Assembly (NCBI GenBank): GCA_964546435.1
Contig: CAZJKJ010000008.1
Coordinates: forward strand, 15,572-79,571
Length of the DNA stretch: 64,000 bases
Direction of reading: 5' to 3'
Source of the DNA: CAYNST01 sp964546435
GTDB lineage: Bacteria; Pseudomonadota; Gammaproteobacteria; Pseudomonadales; Cellvibrionaceae
A program made the translations under genes and the position numbers. Positions 16,590 to 25,477 of the stretch are shown here, in pieces. Under the pieces are notes generated by a model, which was given only the letters and a program-made list of their open reading frames with translations, did no database searches and was not told the DNA's origin. How positions within the stretch are numbered: the stretch's first letter is position 1; each line of letters begins with the position of its first letter.

Positions 16590-16893
16590 ACCTTCGGAAC
16601 CCACACAAGCCCCCAGAGCCACCGAAACGCCTATGGTAACTCCCACTGAAGACAGCCAGCACCCACACATCCCGGCCGATAATGCGGCGGGTCCCCAGAT
16701 CCCGGAACGGGATTTGACGCTGACCCGCAAGGATGCAAAGGCAGCGGCGCCGGCCAGTGAATCGGTCGGCGGTGAAGAAGACCCCGGCGCGGGGCTTGAA
16801 TTTCTCGTCAAGCGGGATGACTTTCACGATGACTCGGACAAGCCTCATCCGGCTGGCAGGGAGCGGGCGGACCATCGGAAGGTTCAGGACTGA
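16579..16893 (+). CDS. Short disordered hypothetical protein
   Basis: 104 residues rich in P, E, D, A and K, with no hydrophobic core and no recognised domain. The ATG overlaps the last 11 bases of the preceding dehydrogenase gene in another frame, preceded by GAGC/TAGGAAC. Low complexity and the lack of any motif make it a weak call; translational coupling to the upstream gene is the main support. Confidence 0.4.
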   Translation: MSRKPSEPTQAPRATETPMVTPTEDSQHPHIPADNAAGPQIPERDLTLTRKDAKAAAPASESVGGEEDPGAGLEFLVKRDDFHDDSDKPHPAGRERADHRKVQD

Positions 16894-17055
16894 CGCGTTG
16901 AATCACCCCGATGACTATTATCGGGGGCTTCAGGCTGGCGTTACGATTACAGGGTTAGCGGGAAAGATACATTTATAGATTCGGAATAATGGCATGCAGC
17001 TTGCTCAGTCTGTTCGACACCGTGAATATCCACAGACAGGTCAGGGGAACAAGGT

Positions 17056-17426
17056 ATGGCTACAAACGCGATAGATATGCTCAAACAGGATCATGAAAAG
17101 GTAAACGGTCTGCTTGCACAGCTGGCTGACACGACTTCCAGGGCAAAAAAAACCCGCTTGGAACTCTTGCAGAAAATTGCCGATGAGTTGCGTATTCACA
17201 CCCAGATTGAAGAAGAAATTTTTTATCCGGCTTTCAAAGAAGCGGGCAGTAAAGAGGAGGCCGGTATGTACTTTGAAGCCAAAGAAGAGCACAAAGCTCT
17301 GGAAGAGACGGTTATTCCTGATCTGGAAAATACCGACGTGGATTCTGAAGCATTCACGGGCCGGGCCAAGGTACTGTCGGAGATGGTCCAGCACCATGTT
17401 CAAGAAGAAGAAAAGGAGATGTTCGT
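17056..17426 (+). CDS. Hemerythrin HHE domain protein, 3' end lost in gap
   Basis: MATNAIDMLKQDHEKVNGLL, RIHTQIEEEIFYPAFKEAG, EAKEEHKALEE and VQHHVQEEEKEMF carry the histidines and glutamates of a di-iron four-helix HHE domain. It likely binds oxygen or reactive species in the cytoplasm. The sequence enters a 100-N gap after EMF; the tail IAS-stop just after the gap (17527-17538) would fit only if the true gap length keeps frame. It heads a run of stress-type membrane proteins. The start has AGGGGAAC about 8 bases upstream. Confidence 0.85.
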
Positions 17427-17526
17427 NNNNNNNNNNNNNNNNNNNNNNNNNNNNNNNNNNNNNNNNNNNNNNNNNNNNNNNNNNNNNNNNNNNNNNNNNN
17501 NNNNNNNNNNNNNNNNNNNNNNNNNN
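17427..17526. other. Assembly gap (100 N), true length unknown
   Basis: Unlike the other two N runs, the flanks here are not duplicated (GAGATGTTCGT before, ATTGCCTCATAAAG after). Real sequence may be missing, at least the end of the hemerythrin gene. Confidence 0.85.
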
Positions 17527-17559
17527 ATTGCCTCATAAAGATTTCAGACCGGAGGAATT

Positions 17560-18243
17560 ATGGATTCTTACATCGATAAAAGCAGCAATCGCCCTGGTAT
17601 TAACAATCCCACGTCCAATCCCGCCAGTAGTGCAGCGGGAGATCGTACCGATCCGGATCTTAAAGCCAGGCTTAAAGAGGATGCGAGAGCGTCCAAAGAG
17701 CAGATTTCACAAACCGTTCGAACGGCGGGAGAGGAAGCCAAAAGAAAAACGGAGAAAAAGCTGGACGGAGCCAAGGATACCGCGGCCAGTACCATGGATG
17801 ATCTATCCCGTGCTGCTGATTCCGCGGCGCGTACCCTGCAGGATGAACATCATGAAAGTCTTTCACACTACGTCGCCGATATCGCCCACTACGTCAGCAA
17901 TGTAGCCAGCAGCCTGCGCAACAAGAATACCGATGAACTGATCAATGATGCCAAACGGATGGCCCGCGACAACCCGGCGCTGTTCATCGCAGGCAGTGTT
18001 GCCATCGGATTAGGGATTGCGCGCCTGGCGAAATCCGGGACCAGTGCCGGCAATCGATATGACACCCGCAACGAATATGGCGGTGGCATATCCTCTGAGT
18101 ACGATCAGAGCACCGCTTACGGTCGCGGGTCCCGCGATTCGTCGCTGGGCGAGTCTTCCAGTGATTTTCAGACCAATCGGCCAGATCTGGACGGACCTTC
18201 AAAAAGTTACACGACTGGCGAATCACTCAACGATCGCTTCTAA
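17560..18243 (+). CDS. YqjD/DUF883-like membrane-anchored stress protein
   Basis: 227 residues. Residues 30-120 form a charged amphipathic helix (KARLKEDARASKEQISQTV, KRKTEKKLDGAKDTAASTM) similar to YqjD/ElaB/apolipoprotein-like proteins. Then ARDNPALFIAGSVAIGLGIARLAKS is a single C-terminal-type membrane anchor, followed by a Gly/Ser/Tyr-rich tail. The ATG has a very good GGAGG site. In enterics such proteins are RpoS-controlled and bind ribosomes at the inner membrane; that function is not shown here. It is cotranscribed with the next two genes. Confidence 0.65.
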   Translation: MDSYIDKSSNRPGINNPTSNPASSAAGDRTDPDLKARLKEDARASKEQISQTVRTAGEEAKRKTEKKLDGAKDTAASTMDDLSRAADSAARTLQDEHHESLSHYVADIAHYVSNVASSLRNKNTDELINDAKRMARDNPALFIAGSVAIGLGIARLAKSGTSAGNRYDTRNEYGGGISSEYDQSTAYGRGSRDSSLGESSSDFQTNRPDLDGPSKSYTTGESLNDRF

Positions 18244-18278
18244 ACATTAATCTGTAAATGATGAAGGAGATTCATGTC

Positions 18279-18704
18279 ATGAATACTGAAGAAAGATCTG
18301 CCGCTACACCTCCGCGAGAATCGCGGAATGATGCATCCGTTACTGGCCTGATCCGGCAATTGGCGGACGACGTTACCAGTATTTTCACCAAAGAAATTAC
18401 CCTGGCGAAAACGGAAGTTTATGAAAACGTGAAGGAGATGAAGAACGGTGCCGTCAGCGCCGCCACCGGTGCCTTTGTGCTTTACGCCGGGATCCTCACG
18501 CTCCTGGCCGCTGCAGTGCTGGGTCTGAGCACCATAATGGATGCGTGGCTGGCTGCGCTGATCGTCGGTGGTGCCATAACCATCATCGGTGTGGCGATGC
18601 TCGGCGCCGGCAAGAAAAAGCTCGACGCCGCTGCCCTGCGACCGGAGCGCACCATCGGTTCAGTCAGAAAAACCCAGCACACTGCTAAAGGAGCCTTGTC
18701 ATGA
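18279..18704 (+). CDS. YqjE-like putative holin-superfamily membrane protein
   Basis: About 141 residues. An N-terminal amphipathic helix (VTGLIRQLADDVTSIFTKEITLAKTEVYENV) precedes two transmembrane helices (AATGAFVLYAGILTLLAAAVLGL and WLAALIVGGAITIIGVAMLGAG). This is the layout of the phage-holin-superfamily YqjE proteins, which accompany YqjD. ATG 18279 has GGAG 10 bases upstream and is preferred over ATG 18258. The stop overlaps the next start (ATGA). Confidence 0.72.
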   Translation: MNTEERSAATPPRESRNDASVTGLIRQLADDVTSIFTKEITLAKTEVYENVKEMKNGAVSAATGAFVLYAGILTLLAAAVLGLSTIMDAWLAALIVGGAITIIGVAMLGAGKKKLDAAALRPERTIGSVRKTQHTAKGALS

Positions 18705-19636
18705 GTAGCGATGACCATTCGAACGACCGTATCGATGACATAGAAAGGGAGATCGACCAGGACAGAAGCCATTTGAGGCAGACGATCAGTGCACTTGAGG
18801 ACAAACTGTCTCCCGGCCAGATATTTGATCAGGTGTGGAGTTACGCCCGTCGCAATGGTGGTACTTTCTCAGACAACCTGGTGCAGACGGTCTCCAATAA
18901 CCCGGTGCCGGTTATCATGACCGCCGTTGGCGTTGCCTGGATGGCGCTGGCGCGCAATCGTGATGATTACCGGGAAGACGCTTGGTATCGAGAAGGCAGC
19001 GACTTTGCCAGCGACTATCCCAGCGACTATCCCGCCCGTGCGAGCTACGGGGTGGATCCGGCCTACGACGATGCCTTCGAGGACGAATTTGATCCGCTGT
19101 ATGGGGACGATGCCTTTCGGGACAGTGAGTTCGGCAGTGTTACCAGCACGCGTTCGTCGCCCGCGTCCGCATCGTCGCCAAGCACAACCGACAAAACTGG
19201 CCAGAAAATCAAGGACATGAAAGCTGATTTGGGCGGCAAGGCAAGATCGGCAAAAGCCGGGGCCAGTGAGTCTCTGCATCGGGCCGGTGATAAGGCTCGG
19301 CATCTGTCCGACGATGCCCGGCGCTCGGCACGCCAGGTCCGGGAGCGCAGCCGGCGGCAGTGGCAACACGCCTCCCATGGAGCCCGCGACTTCTTCGAAA
19401 CCAATCCTTTGGCAATAGGCGCCGCTGCACTGGCGGTCGGGGCCTTGATCGGCGCCGCGTTGCCGGAGACCGATGCCGAGAAGCGGTTGCTGGGTGAAAA
19501 AGGTGAGAAGCTGACGGACAAGGCGAAAGCGCTGATGGAGTCTTCCGTTAACGATCTGGCTCAGGCAGGTAAGGCAGGGGCTCAGGCGGCCAAAGAAAAT
19601 CTACGGTCCAGCAGTACCCTCCAAGGACGCGCTTAG
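18701..19636 (+). CDS. DUF3618 domain membrane protein
   Basis: 311 residues. The DUF3618 signature is IDDIEREIDQDRSHLRQTISALEDKLSP at the N terminus. A first hydrophobic stretch (NNPVPVIMTAVGVAWMALA) follows, then an acidic region with repeated SDYP. After that comes a basic helical KAKDKARxxxDDAR-like segment and a second membrane stretch (NPLAIGAAALAVGALIGAALP). Translation is coupled to the YqjE-like gene by ATGA. This three-gene set recurs in bacteria with general stress regulation; the exact role is unknown. Confidence 0.75.
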   Translation: MSSDDHSNDRIDDIEREIDQDRSHLRQTISALEDKLSPGQIFDQVWSYARRNGGTFSDNLVQTVSNNPVPVIMTAVGVAWMALARNRDDYREDAWYREGSDFASDYPSDYPARASYGVDPAYDDAFEDEFDPLYGDDAFRDSEFGSVTSTRSSPASASSPSTTDKTGQKIKDMKADLGGKARSAKAGASESLHRAGDKARHLSDDARRSARQVRERSRRQWQHASHGARDFFETNPLAIGAAALAVGALIGAALPETDAEKRLLGEKGEKLTDKAKALMESSVNDLAQAGKAGAQAAKENLRSSSTLQGRA

Positions 19637-19657
19637 TCGATTCCGACCGCGTCCAGA

Positions 19658-19684
19658 AGCACTTCGGGTGCGTCCCGAAGTGCT
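19658..19684 (+). terminator. Hairpin after the stress-protein operon
   Basis: AGCACTTCGG (19658-19667) pairs with CCGAAGTGCT (19675-19684) around 7 bases, 21 bp past the DUF3618 stop. The T tract is weak, so termination may be partial. Confidence 0.6.
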
Positions 19685-19867
19685 GTCCCGTTAATTTCTC
19701 ACGTCCCCACCGCCGCATTCATGAAGATCTGGCGCGGTTTGTTGTAAGAATTACACCCGCTGACGCATCCATGACCCGACACACACATTGGTCGCAATTC
19801 AGGCTGTCGGTTCAATAATTGCACTGCTGCTGTCAGAGCCGACGGGTCTGGCAACAAGGGGTGCTCC

Positions 19868-22414
19868 ATGAGTCTCGACGTCTACAACAAGAAGCGCGAT
19901 TTCAACCTGACACCTGAACCCCGAGGGGAAAAACCCGAGCGTCAGGAAGCGGGTCATGCCTATGTCATCCAGAAACATGAGGCGAGCCATCTGCATTACG
20001 ATTTCCGGCTGGAAGTTGACGGCGTCCTGAAGAGTTGGGCGGTACCCAAAGGACCGAGCCTGGATCCCGGTGACAAGCGACTGGCTATGCAAACCGAAGA
20101 TCACCCCCTCGATTACGGCGGCTTCGAAGGTATCATTCCTGCGCCGGGATACGGGGCGGGAACGGTGATGCTGTGGGACACAGGACAGTGGGAACCGGAG
20201 GGCGACGAGGCCCAGGCCCTCGCCCGTGGCAAGCTCGATTTCGCTCTCCACGGTAAGCGGTTAAAAGGGCAGTGGTCGCTGGTGCGGATGCACGGCCGCA
20301 AGACGACCGGCAAGGAATGGTTGCTGATCAAGCGGGACGATCGCTTTGCCAGCGACGAAGATGTCACTGCGCGCTTTGAACGCAGTGTCGCCAGTCGTCG
20401 GGCCATGGCGACGATTGCGCGGGAAGGGGCGGTTCTCGGGAAGGATTCCGGAAGCAAGAGTCAATCGCCCGCAAAAAAGGCATCCGGAACCGGGAAGAAG
20501 GCGGTCAGCACCCTTAAAGACAAAACGGGGGACCTGACCCGCCAGCTTCGGAAGCACCCCCAGGCATCCAGAGGCTCCCTGCCGGAGGCTGTGAAACCGC
20601 AACTCGCGACCCTGGTGCAGGCGGTGCCGGAGGGAGCCGAGTGGCTGCACGAGATCAAGTACGACGGCTACCGCCTGCTCGTGCATAAAGCGCGCAACAC
20701 CCGGCTGCTCACCCGCAACCACAAGGACTGGACGCAAAAGTTTGTCGACCTGGCGGCGGTGTTTGAATCCTTGCCCCCCTGTGTGCTGGACGGGGAGCTG
20801 GTGTATCTCGACCGCGAAGGGGTGTCCCGTTTCGAGGGACTGCAACAGGCTCTTCAGGCAGAGTCGACCCGAGGTCTGATTCTTTATCTTTTCGACCTGA
20901 TCCATTTCAACGGCTACGACCTCCGTCAGTTGCCTCAGAAAGACCGCAAACAGTTCCTGGAGACTGTGGTCCGCCTGATCGGTAGCCCCCTGGTGCGCTA
21001 CAGCGCACATATCGAAGGTCATGGAGAAGAGGTTTTGCAGCAAGCGTGTGAGCATGGGCTGGAGGGCGTCATCAGCAAAGACGCCAATGGTCGCTATACC
21101 TCCGCGCGCAGCCGCCACTGGCTGAAGATCAAATGCAACCATCGGCAGGAATTTGTGGTGGTCGGCTTTACGCCCGGAACCGGCAGCCGCCAGGGTTTCG
21201 GTGCATTGCTGCTGGGGTACCACGAAGATGGCAAGCTGCACTATGCCGGCAAGGTGGGTACCGGTTTTGATAACCAGACCCTGCTGTCCCTGCGTGAAAC
21301 GCTGGAGTCCCTGCGGCGCCAGCGTACGCCTCTGGCTGAAGCCATTTCGGAGAAGAGTGCGCTCTGGGTGAAGCCGGTGCTGGTGGCCGAAATTGAATTC
21401 ACCGAATGGACGGCGGCGAACCGGCTACGGCATCCGGTATTTCTGGGTTTGCGGCGTGACAAGGCGGCGCGCGACGTTGTGCGGGAAGTGCCGACTGCGG
21501 TTCGCAAGGCACAAGCTGCGGAGCCAGGGGTTGCCGCTACACCGATTCCGGTTTCACACCCGGAGAAGGTTCTCTATCCCCAGGCCGGCATCACCAAGCA
21601 GGAACTGGCGGAATACTATGTGAAAGTAGCACAGCACATGCTGCCATATGTAGCCGGGCGCCCGCTGTCGTTGGTGCGTTGCCCGCACGGGCACACCGGG
21701 CACTGCTTTTTCCAGAAGCATCCGGGCAATGGTTTCGGCGAGGCCGTCAGGTTGATCGAAATCCCCGAGAAGTCCGGCAGCGGCACCTACGCCTATGTGG
21801 ACGACGTAACGGGTTTGATTGAACTGGTGCAGATGGGCACGCTGGAAATTCACGCCTGGGGCAGCAGTATCAAGCAGTTGGAAAAGCCGGACATGCTGGT
21901 GTTCGACCTCGACCCGGACACCGGCCTGCCCTGGAGCGAAGTAAAGGACAGCGCCCTGTACCTGCGGGAACTGCTGGATGATCTGGGACTGGACAGTTTT
22001 CTGCGAACCACTGGCGGCAAGGGTCTGCATCTGGTGGTGCCGGTCGCCCGCCGCCAGGAATGGGATGACGCCAAGGCGTTCTGCAAGGCGGTGGCGGAGT
22101 TCGCGGTCGCTCAGCACCCCGAGCGCTATGTCGCCACGGCCAGCAAGGCCCGACGCAAAAACAAAATCTTCATTGATTACCTGCGCAACGGGCGCGGTTC
22201 AACCAGTGTATGCAGCTTCTCCACCCGCAGCCGCAACGACGCCCCCGTGGCGATGCCGTTGAGCTGGCAGGAGCTGGACTCCCTCAAGTCCTCCCAGGCA
22301 TTCACGTTACGCACCATTGACCGCCGTTTGGCAGTCCTGCAGGACGATCCCTGGGAAGGCTATTTCGATCTGCGTCAATCCATCACCAAACGCATGTGGA
22401 GCAAATTGACCTGA
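19868..22414 (+). CDS. ligD: ATP-dependent DNA ligase D (phosphoesterase-ligase-polymerase)
   Basis: 848 residues in the Pseudomonas order. The 3'-phosphoesterase domain is at about 1-190 (YVIQKHEASHLHYDFRLE, EDHPLDYGGFEG). The ligase domain has catalytic K264 in EIKYDGYRLLV, with LDGELVYLD and WLKIKCNHRQEFVVVGFT. The archaeo-eukaryotic primase-type polymerase is at about 555-848 (HPEKVLYPQAGITK, MLVFDLDPDTGLPW with the metal Asp pair, FLRTTGGKGLHLVVP). LigD fills, trims and seals ends held by Ku. A basic linker (about 195-235) separates the first two domains. AGGGGTG precedes the ATG. The Ku genes are at 10.3-12.2 kb on the opposite strand. Confidence 0.95.
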   Translation: MSLDVYNKKRDFNLTPEPRGEKPERQEAGHAYVIQKHEASHLHYDFRLEVDGVLKSWAVPKGPSLDPGDKRLAMQTEDHPLDYGGFEGIIPAPGYGAGTVMLWDTGQWEPEGDEAQALARGKLDFALHGKRLKGQWSLVRMHGRKTTGKEWLLIKRDDRFASDEDVTARFERSVASRRAMATIAREGAVLGKDSGSKSQSPAKKASGTGKKAVSTLKDKTGDLTRQLRKHPQASRGSLPEAVKPQLATLVQAVPEGAEWLHEIKYDGYRLLVHKARNTRLLTRNHKDWTQKFVDLAAVFESLPPCVLDGELVYLDREGVSRFEGLQQALQAESTRGLILYLFDLIHFNGYDLRQLPQKDRKQFLETVVRLIGSPLVRYSAHIEGHGEEVLQQACEHGLEGVISKDANGRYTSARSRHWLKIKCNHRQEFVVVGFTPGTGSRQGFGALLLGYHEDGKLHYAGKVGTGFDNQTLLSLRETLESLRRQRTPLAEAISEKSALWVKPVLVAEIEFTEWTAANRLRHPVFLGLRRDKAARDVVREVPTAVRKAQAAEPGVAATPIPVSHPEKVLYPQAGITKQELAEYYVKVAQHMLPYVAGRPLSLVRCPHGHTGHCFFQKHPGNGFGEAVRLIEIPEKSGSGTYAYVDDVTGLIELVQMGTLEIHAWGSSIKQLEKPDMLVFDLDPDTGLPWSEVKDSALYLRELLDDLGLDSFLRTTGGKGLHLVVPVARRQEWDDAKAFCKAVAEFAVAQHPERYVATASKARRKNKIFIDYLRNGRGSTSVCSFSTRSRNDAPVAMPLSWQELDSLKSSQAFTLRTIDRRLAVLQDDPWEGYFDLRQSITKRMWSKLT

Positions 22415-22444
22415 AGTCTGGAGCAGCGGTCGTCTCTGCCTGCG

Positions 22445-24187
22445 TCAGGACCCGTTGGTGCCGCTGCGGAATTGTTGCGCGTGGAAAGATTCCAGCAAGG
22501 TGTCTGCCGGCTGCGCGATGCCCAGCCAATACCCCTGGCCGTAATCACAACCGGTGCGCCGGGCGAGCTGTACGGCTTCCTCGCTTTCCAGCCCTTCGGC
22601 CGATATGTGCATGGCGAGGCTGTGACCCAGAGCCGTCGCCGCCACAATCAGGCGTTGATGGGTGGATCCCTCCGCACGCTCGTTGGTGTCATTGCCGGCG
22701 TGTTTTTGCATCGCGAAAAACTTCTGATCAATCTTCAGTATGTCGGCGGGCAGCCTGGAGAGGTATTCCATTGAGCTGTAGCTGGAACCGAAATCATCAA
22801 TCGCGATGCGAAATCCCTGGCGACGCAGCTCGGTGAGTACTTCTGCGGATTGCTCGGGATAGCGCATGATGTCCGATTCGGACATTTCCAGCGTCAGCCG
22901 TCCGGGGGCGATGTTGCGGGCGCTGAGGGAGTCCAGCAGGGTCTGCATGATGCGCGTGTCATGGAGAATTTCCGGCATGACGTTCACTGCCATGCCCACG
23001 TCCGGCACCTGGGTCTGCCAATCGTGCAATTGCTGCGTGCAGCACTCGAACAGCCACGAATGGAAATAGACTGCGAGGCGCTTCTCGGTGATCAGATCAA
23101 TAATGCGCCGCGGCGGTACATCTGTGCCTTCATGATGCCAGCGGACCAAAGCTTCGGAGGACACCCAGTTCCCCTGGGCGAGATCGAATATTGGCTGATA
23201 CACCAGCTGCAGCTTGTTGCGTACCAGGGCCCGGGGCAGGACCGAACCGAGATGCTCGTGCTCGCGCAGTTCCTGATCCAGGCTGTCATTGAAAAACGCG
23301 TAACGGCCACGACCGCTTTCCTTGGCGCGATAGAGGGCCATATCGGCTTCGCGCATGAATTCGTGCACGTTGGTGGCCTTGCTGGGATAGCAGGTAAGGC
23401 CGAGAGAGGGCGATATGGTGATGGAATGGCCGCGCCAGCTGAGGGTGCGGGTGAGGTTCTGCACCAGTTTATGGGCGACGTGAAACGCTTTGGCTTCGCT
23501 GATTTCCGGCAGGATCACGGCAAATTCGTCGCCCCCAAGCCGCGCTGCCGTATCGGTATTCCGGACCACTTCATGAATGAACTGCGCGACTTTTTTCAGC
23601 AGGAAGTCGCCGGCTTCATGGCCGTAAGTGTCATTAATGGGTTTGAAGCGATCCAGGTCAATGTAAACCAGGGAAAAGCCGTGCTGGTAGCGGTCATATT
23701 CATTGAACAGGCGCGACAGGCGATCGACGAACAGCTTGCGGTTGACAAGGCCGGTCAGGGGGTCGTGCAGAGCCAGGTGATTCAGCTGCTTTTGCAGGCT
23801 CCAGGTCTTGATGGCGTGTTCGATGGCACGTTGCAGCTCCACCGCCGTGATGTCCTGCTTGACCAGGTAATCCTGGGCGCCGAGGTGCAACAGCTCAACC
23901 GCAGTTTTTGTATCCTCCTGGCTGGTAATGATCACAATGGGGCAGGGAAAAAGCTCATGCTGGCGCTGCAGGCGCTCCAGCAGGCTTTTGGCGGACCCGT
24001 CGGGAAAGCGGTAGTCCAGCAGACAGCAGGCCGGCGTGGTATTGCGCAGATATTCGTGGGCGGCGTCCAGGGATTCCACGTGAACGATGTCGTCAAAACC
24101 GTGGGTGACTTCGTCCAGCATGTGCTGATAGAGAACGAAATCAGCAATATCATCGTCGATAATCAATAAGGTGTTGGTAACAGCCAT
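22445..24187 (-). CDS. Response regulator with GGDEF and EAL domains
   Basis: About 580 residues. The receiver domain has LLIIDDDIADFVLY and phosphoacceptor Asp in ACCLLDYRFPDG. The diguanylate cyclase part has an intact RLGGDEFAVILPE. The phosphodiesterase part keeps EALVRW, VNVMPEIL, LEMSESDI, IDDFGSSYSS, LKIDQKFF and SAEGLE, so both c-di-GMP synthesis and hydrolysis look possible. ATG 24187 (MAVTNTLLIIDDD) matches the receiver start; the longer frame is not needed. It is the last gene of a four-gene minus-strand signalling group and converges with ligD. Confidence 0.9.
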   Translation of the reverse strand: MAVTNTLLIIDDDIADFVLYQHMLDEVTHGFDDIVHVESLDAAHEYLRNTTPACCLLDYRFPDGSAKSLLERLQRQHELFPCPIVIITSQEDTKTAVELLHLGAQDYLVKQDITAVELQRAIEHAIKTWSLQKQLNHLALHDPLTGLVNRKLFVDRLSRLFNEYDRYQHGFSLVYIDLDRFKPINDTYGHEAGDFLLKKVAQFIHEVVRNTDTAARLGGDEFAVILPEISEAKAFHVAHKLVQNLTRTLSWRGHSITISPSLGLTCYPSKATNVHEFMREADMALYRAKESGRGRYAFFNDSLDQELREHEHLGSVLPRALVRNKLQLVYQPIFDLAQGNWVSSEALVRWHHEGTDVPPRRIIDLITEKRLAVYFHSWLFECCTQQLHDWQTQVPDVGMAVNVMPEILHDTRIMQTLLDSLSARNIAPGRLTLEMSESDIMRYPEQSAEVLTELRRQGFRIAIDDFGSSYSSMEYLSRLPADILKIDQKFFAMQKHAGNDTNERAEGSTHQRLIVAATALGHSLAMHISAEGLESEEAVQLARRTGCDYGQGYWLGIAQPADTLLESFHAQQFRSGTNGS

Positions 24188-24311
24188 TAGACATTCCTGA
24201 TTTCTATCGGCGGCATGACATCGATTCATGAAAGGGCATTTGAAGACAAATACCACGAGTACGCTTCTGCTTGTAAATTGGTCTCAAAAATTGCACGAAC
24301 CGTGCCGCAAT

Positions 24312-25049
24312 TCACCGCTGCCAGGGCATTCCAACGGTGAAACACAGGGTTGTGCCCGTAGGGCCGGTGGTTTCGATCCAGATCCGACCGCCGTACAGCT
24401 GCACAATGCGGCGCGCCCGCGTCAGCCCCAGCCCCTTGCCGGGCGCACCGTCCCGGCGACCGCCTCGATGAAAAACCTTGAAGACGTTCTCCAGATGAGA
24501 AGTGGCGATGCCGGCGCCATTGTCCGTCACGCAAAAGCGGGTGCTGTCGGGCAGCCGGGTAGCGGTGACGAGAATGACCGGAGCCTGATCGGGGCGGCGG
24601 TACTGGAGCGCATTTTCCAGTACCTCTCTGAACAGAGTAATAAACAGCCCTTCGTCGCCCCTCAGATCCGGCAGCGATTCATAACGAATCAATGCGCCGG
24701 AAATATCAATCAGGGGCTGCAGCTCCCCCAGCGCTTTGGTCACCACCGCAGTGGCATCCACTGGCAGCACGCCAGCGGGTTTGAGCAGAGCCAGAGATTG
24801 CAGCGCATCAAGTATCGCTTTGCAGCGCTCAACGCCGTCGATCACAAAATTGAAATCGCGCCGGGACTTCTCGTCGAAGGTTTCTTCGTGGCGTTTGAGC
24901 AGTATTCTGGAGAATCCCTCAATGTGCCGCAGCGGGGCCCGCAGATCGTGGGATACCACGTACACGAATTCCTCATACTCCTGGAGCAAGCTCTGGTAGG
25001 GGTCGGAACTGGCGGAAGATTCCGGCGAATCGGGGCGGGCGTGGCTCAT
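24312..25049 (-). CDS. Sensor histidine kinase without its own sensor domain
   Basis: About 245 residues. The dimerisation/phosphoacceptor segment is EEFVYVVSHDLRAPLRHIEGFSRIL with the His. The ATP-binding lobe has N-box LFREVLENALQYR, G1 VTDNGAGIA and G2 GKGLGLTRARRIV. There is no transmembrane or PAS region, so it is a soluble kinase probably directed by its partners. ATG 25049 lies 8 bp after the upstream receiver gene and fits better than the longer frame, which overlaps it. It may phosphorylate the receivers encoded on both sides. Confidence 0.85.
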   Translation of the reverse strand: MSHARPDSPESSASSDPYQSLLQEYEEFVYVVSHDLRAPLRHIEGFSRILLKRHEETFDEKSRRDFNFVIDGVERCKAILDALQSLALLKPAGVLPVDATAVVTKALGELQPLIDISGALIRYESLPDLRGDEGLFITLFREVLENALQYRRPDQAPVILVTATRLPDSTRFCVTDNGAGIATSHLENVFKVFHRGGRRDGAPGKGLGLTRARRIVQLYGGRIWIETTGPTGTTLCFTVGMPWQR

Positions 25050-25057
25050 CTTGATAC

Positions 25058-25477
25058 TCAGTAGGTGATGGGGGTGCGTTCCAGAATCCACGGGATGAGT
25101 GCCTTGACGTCTGTAGCCTGGACGGGCTTGATCAGATAGTCGCAGGCGCACAGGTCGTATTTGGTGAGGATATCCCGGTCGGATGGCGAACCGGTGAGTA
25201 TCACCACCGGAATATCCGCAAAGGCCGTCTGGTGAAGCTCCGCGAGAAATTCACGACCATCCATGTCCGGCATGTTCAGATCCAGGAGGATAACGTGAGG
25301 ACGGGCACCGGGATTTGCCCGGCAATGCTCTGTGAGCCAGGTCAGGGCCTCCCGGCCGTCCAGGGAGACGTCCAGGGTTCCTTCAATGCGCGCTTCTTCA
25401 AACGCGTCGCGGGTCAGTTCGATATCTCCTTCGTTGTCATCGATCAACAGAACGCGTGGCCACACAGGTGTGTTCAT
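25058..25477 (-). CDS. Single-domain response regulator
   Basis: About 139 residues, a Rcp1/CheY-like receiver without output domain. It has RVLLIDDNEGDIELT, phosphoacceptor Asp in HVILLDLNMPDMDG, conserved Thr in VVILTGSPSD, and Lys in CDYLIKPV. The ATG overlaps the stop of the upstream kinase gene (ATGA, 25474-25477). It probably shuttles phosphate between the membrane kinase and the downstream proteins. Confidence 0.88.
   Translation of the reverse strand: MNTPVWPRVLLIDDNEGDIELTRDAFEEARIEGTLDVSLDGREALTWLTEHCRANPGARPHVILLDLNMPDMDGREFLAELHQTAFADIPVVILTGSPSDRDILTKYDLCACDYLIKPVQATDVKALIPWILERTPITY

Noticed and set aside
18279..18704. Prophage suggested by the holin-superfamily match
   Set aside because: No lysis, capsid or integrase genes nearby; the YqjE-type context explains it.
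22850..25064. Long plus-strand open frames (up to 439 codons) opposite the GGDEF/EAL and kinase genes
   Set aside because: They mirror conserved signalling genes on the other strand, lack domains and arise from high-GC codon bias.
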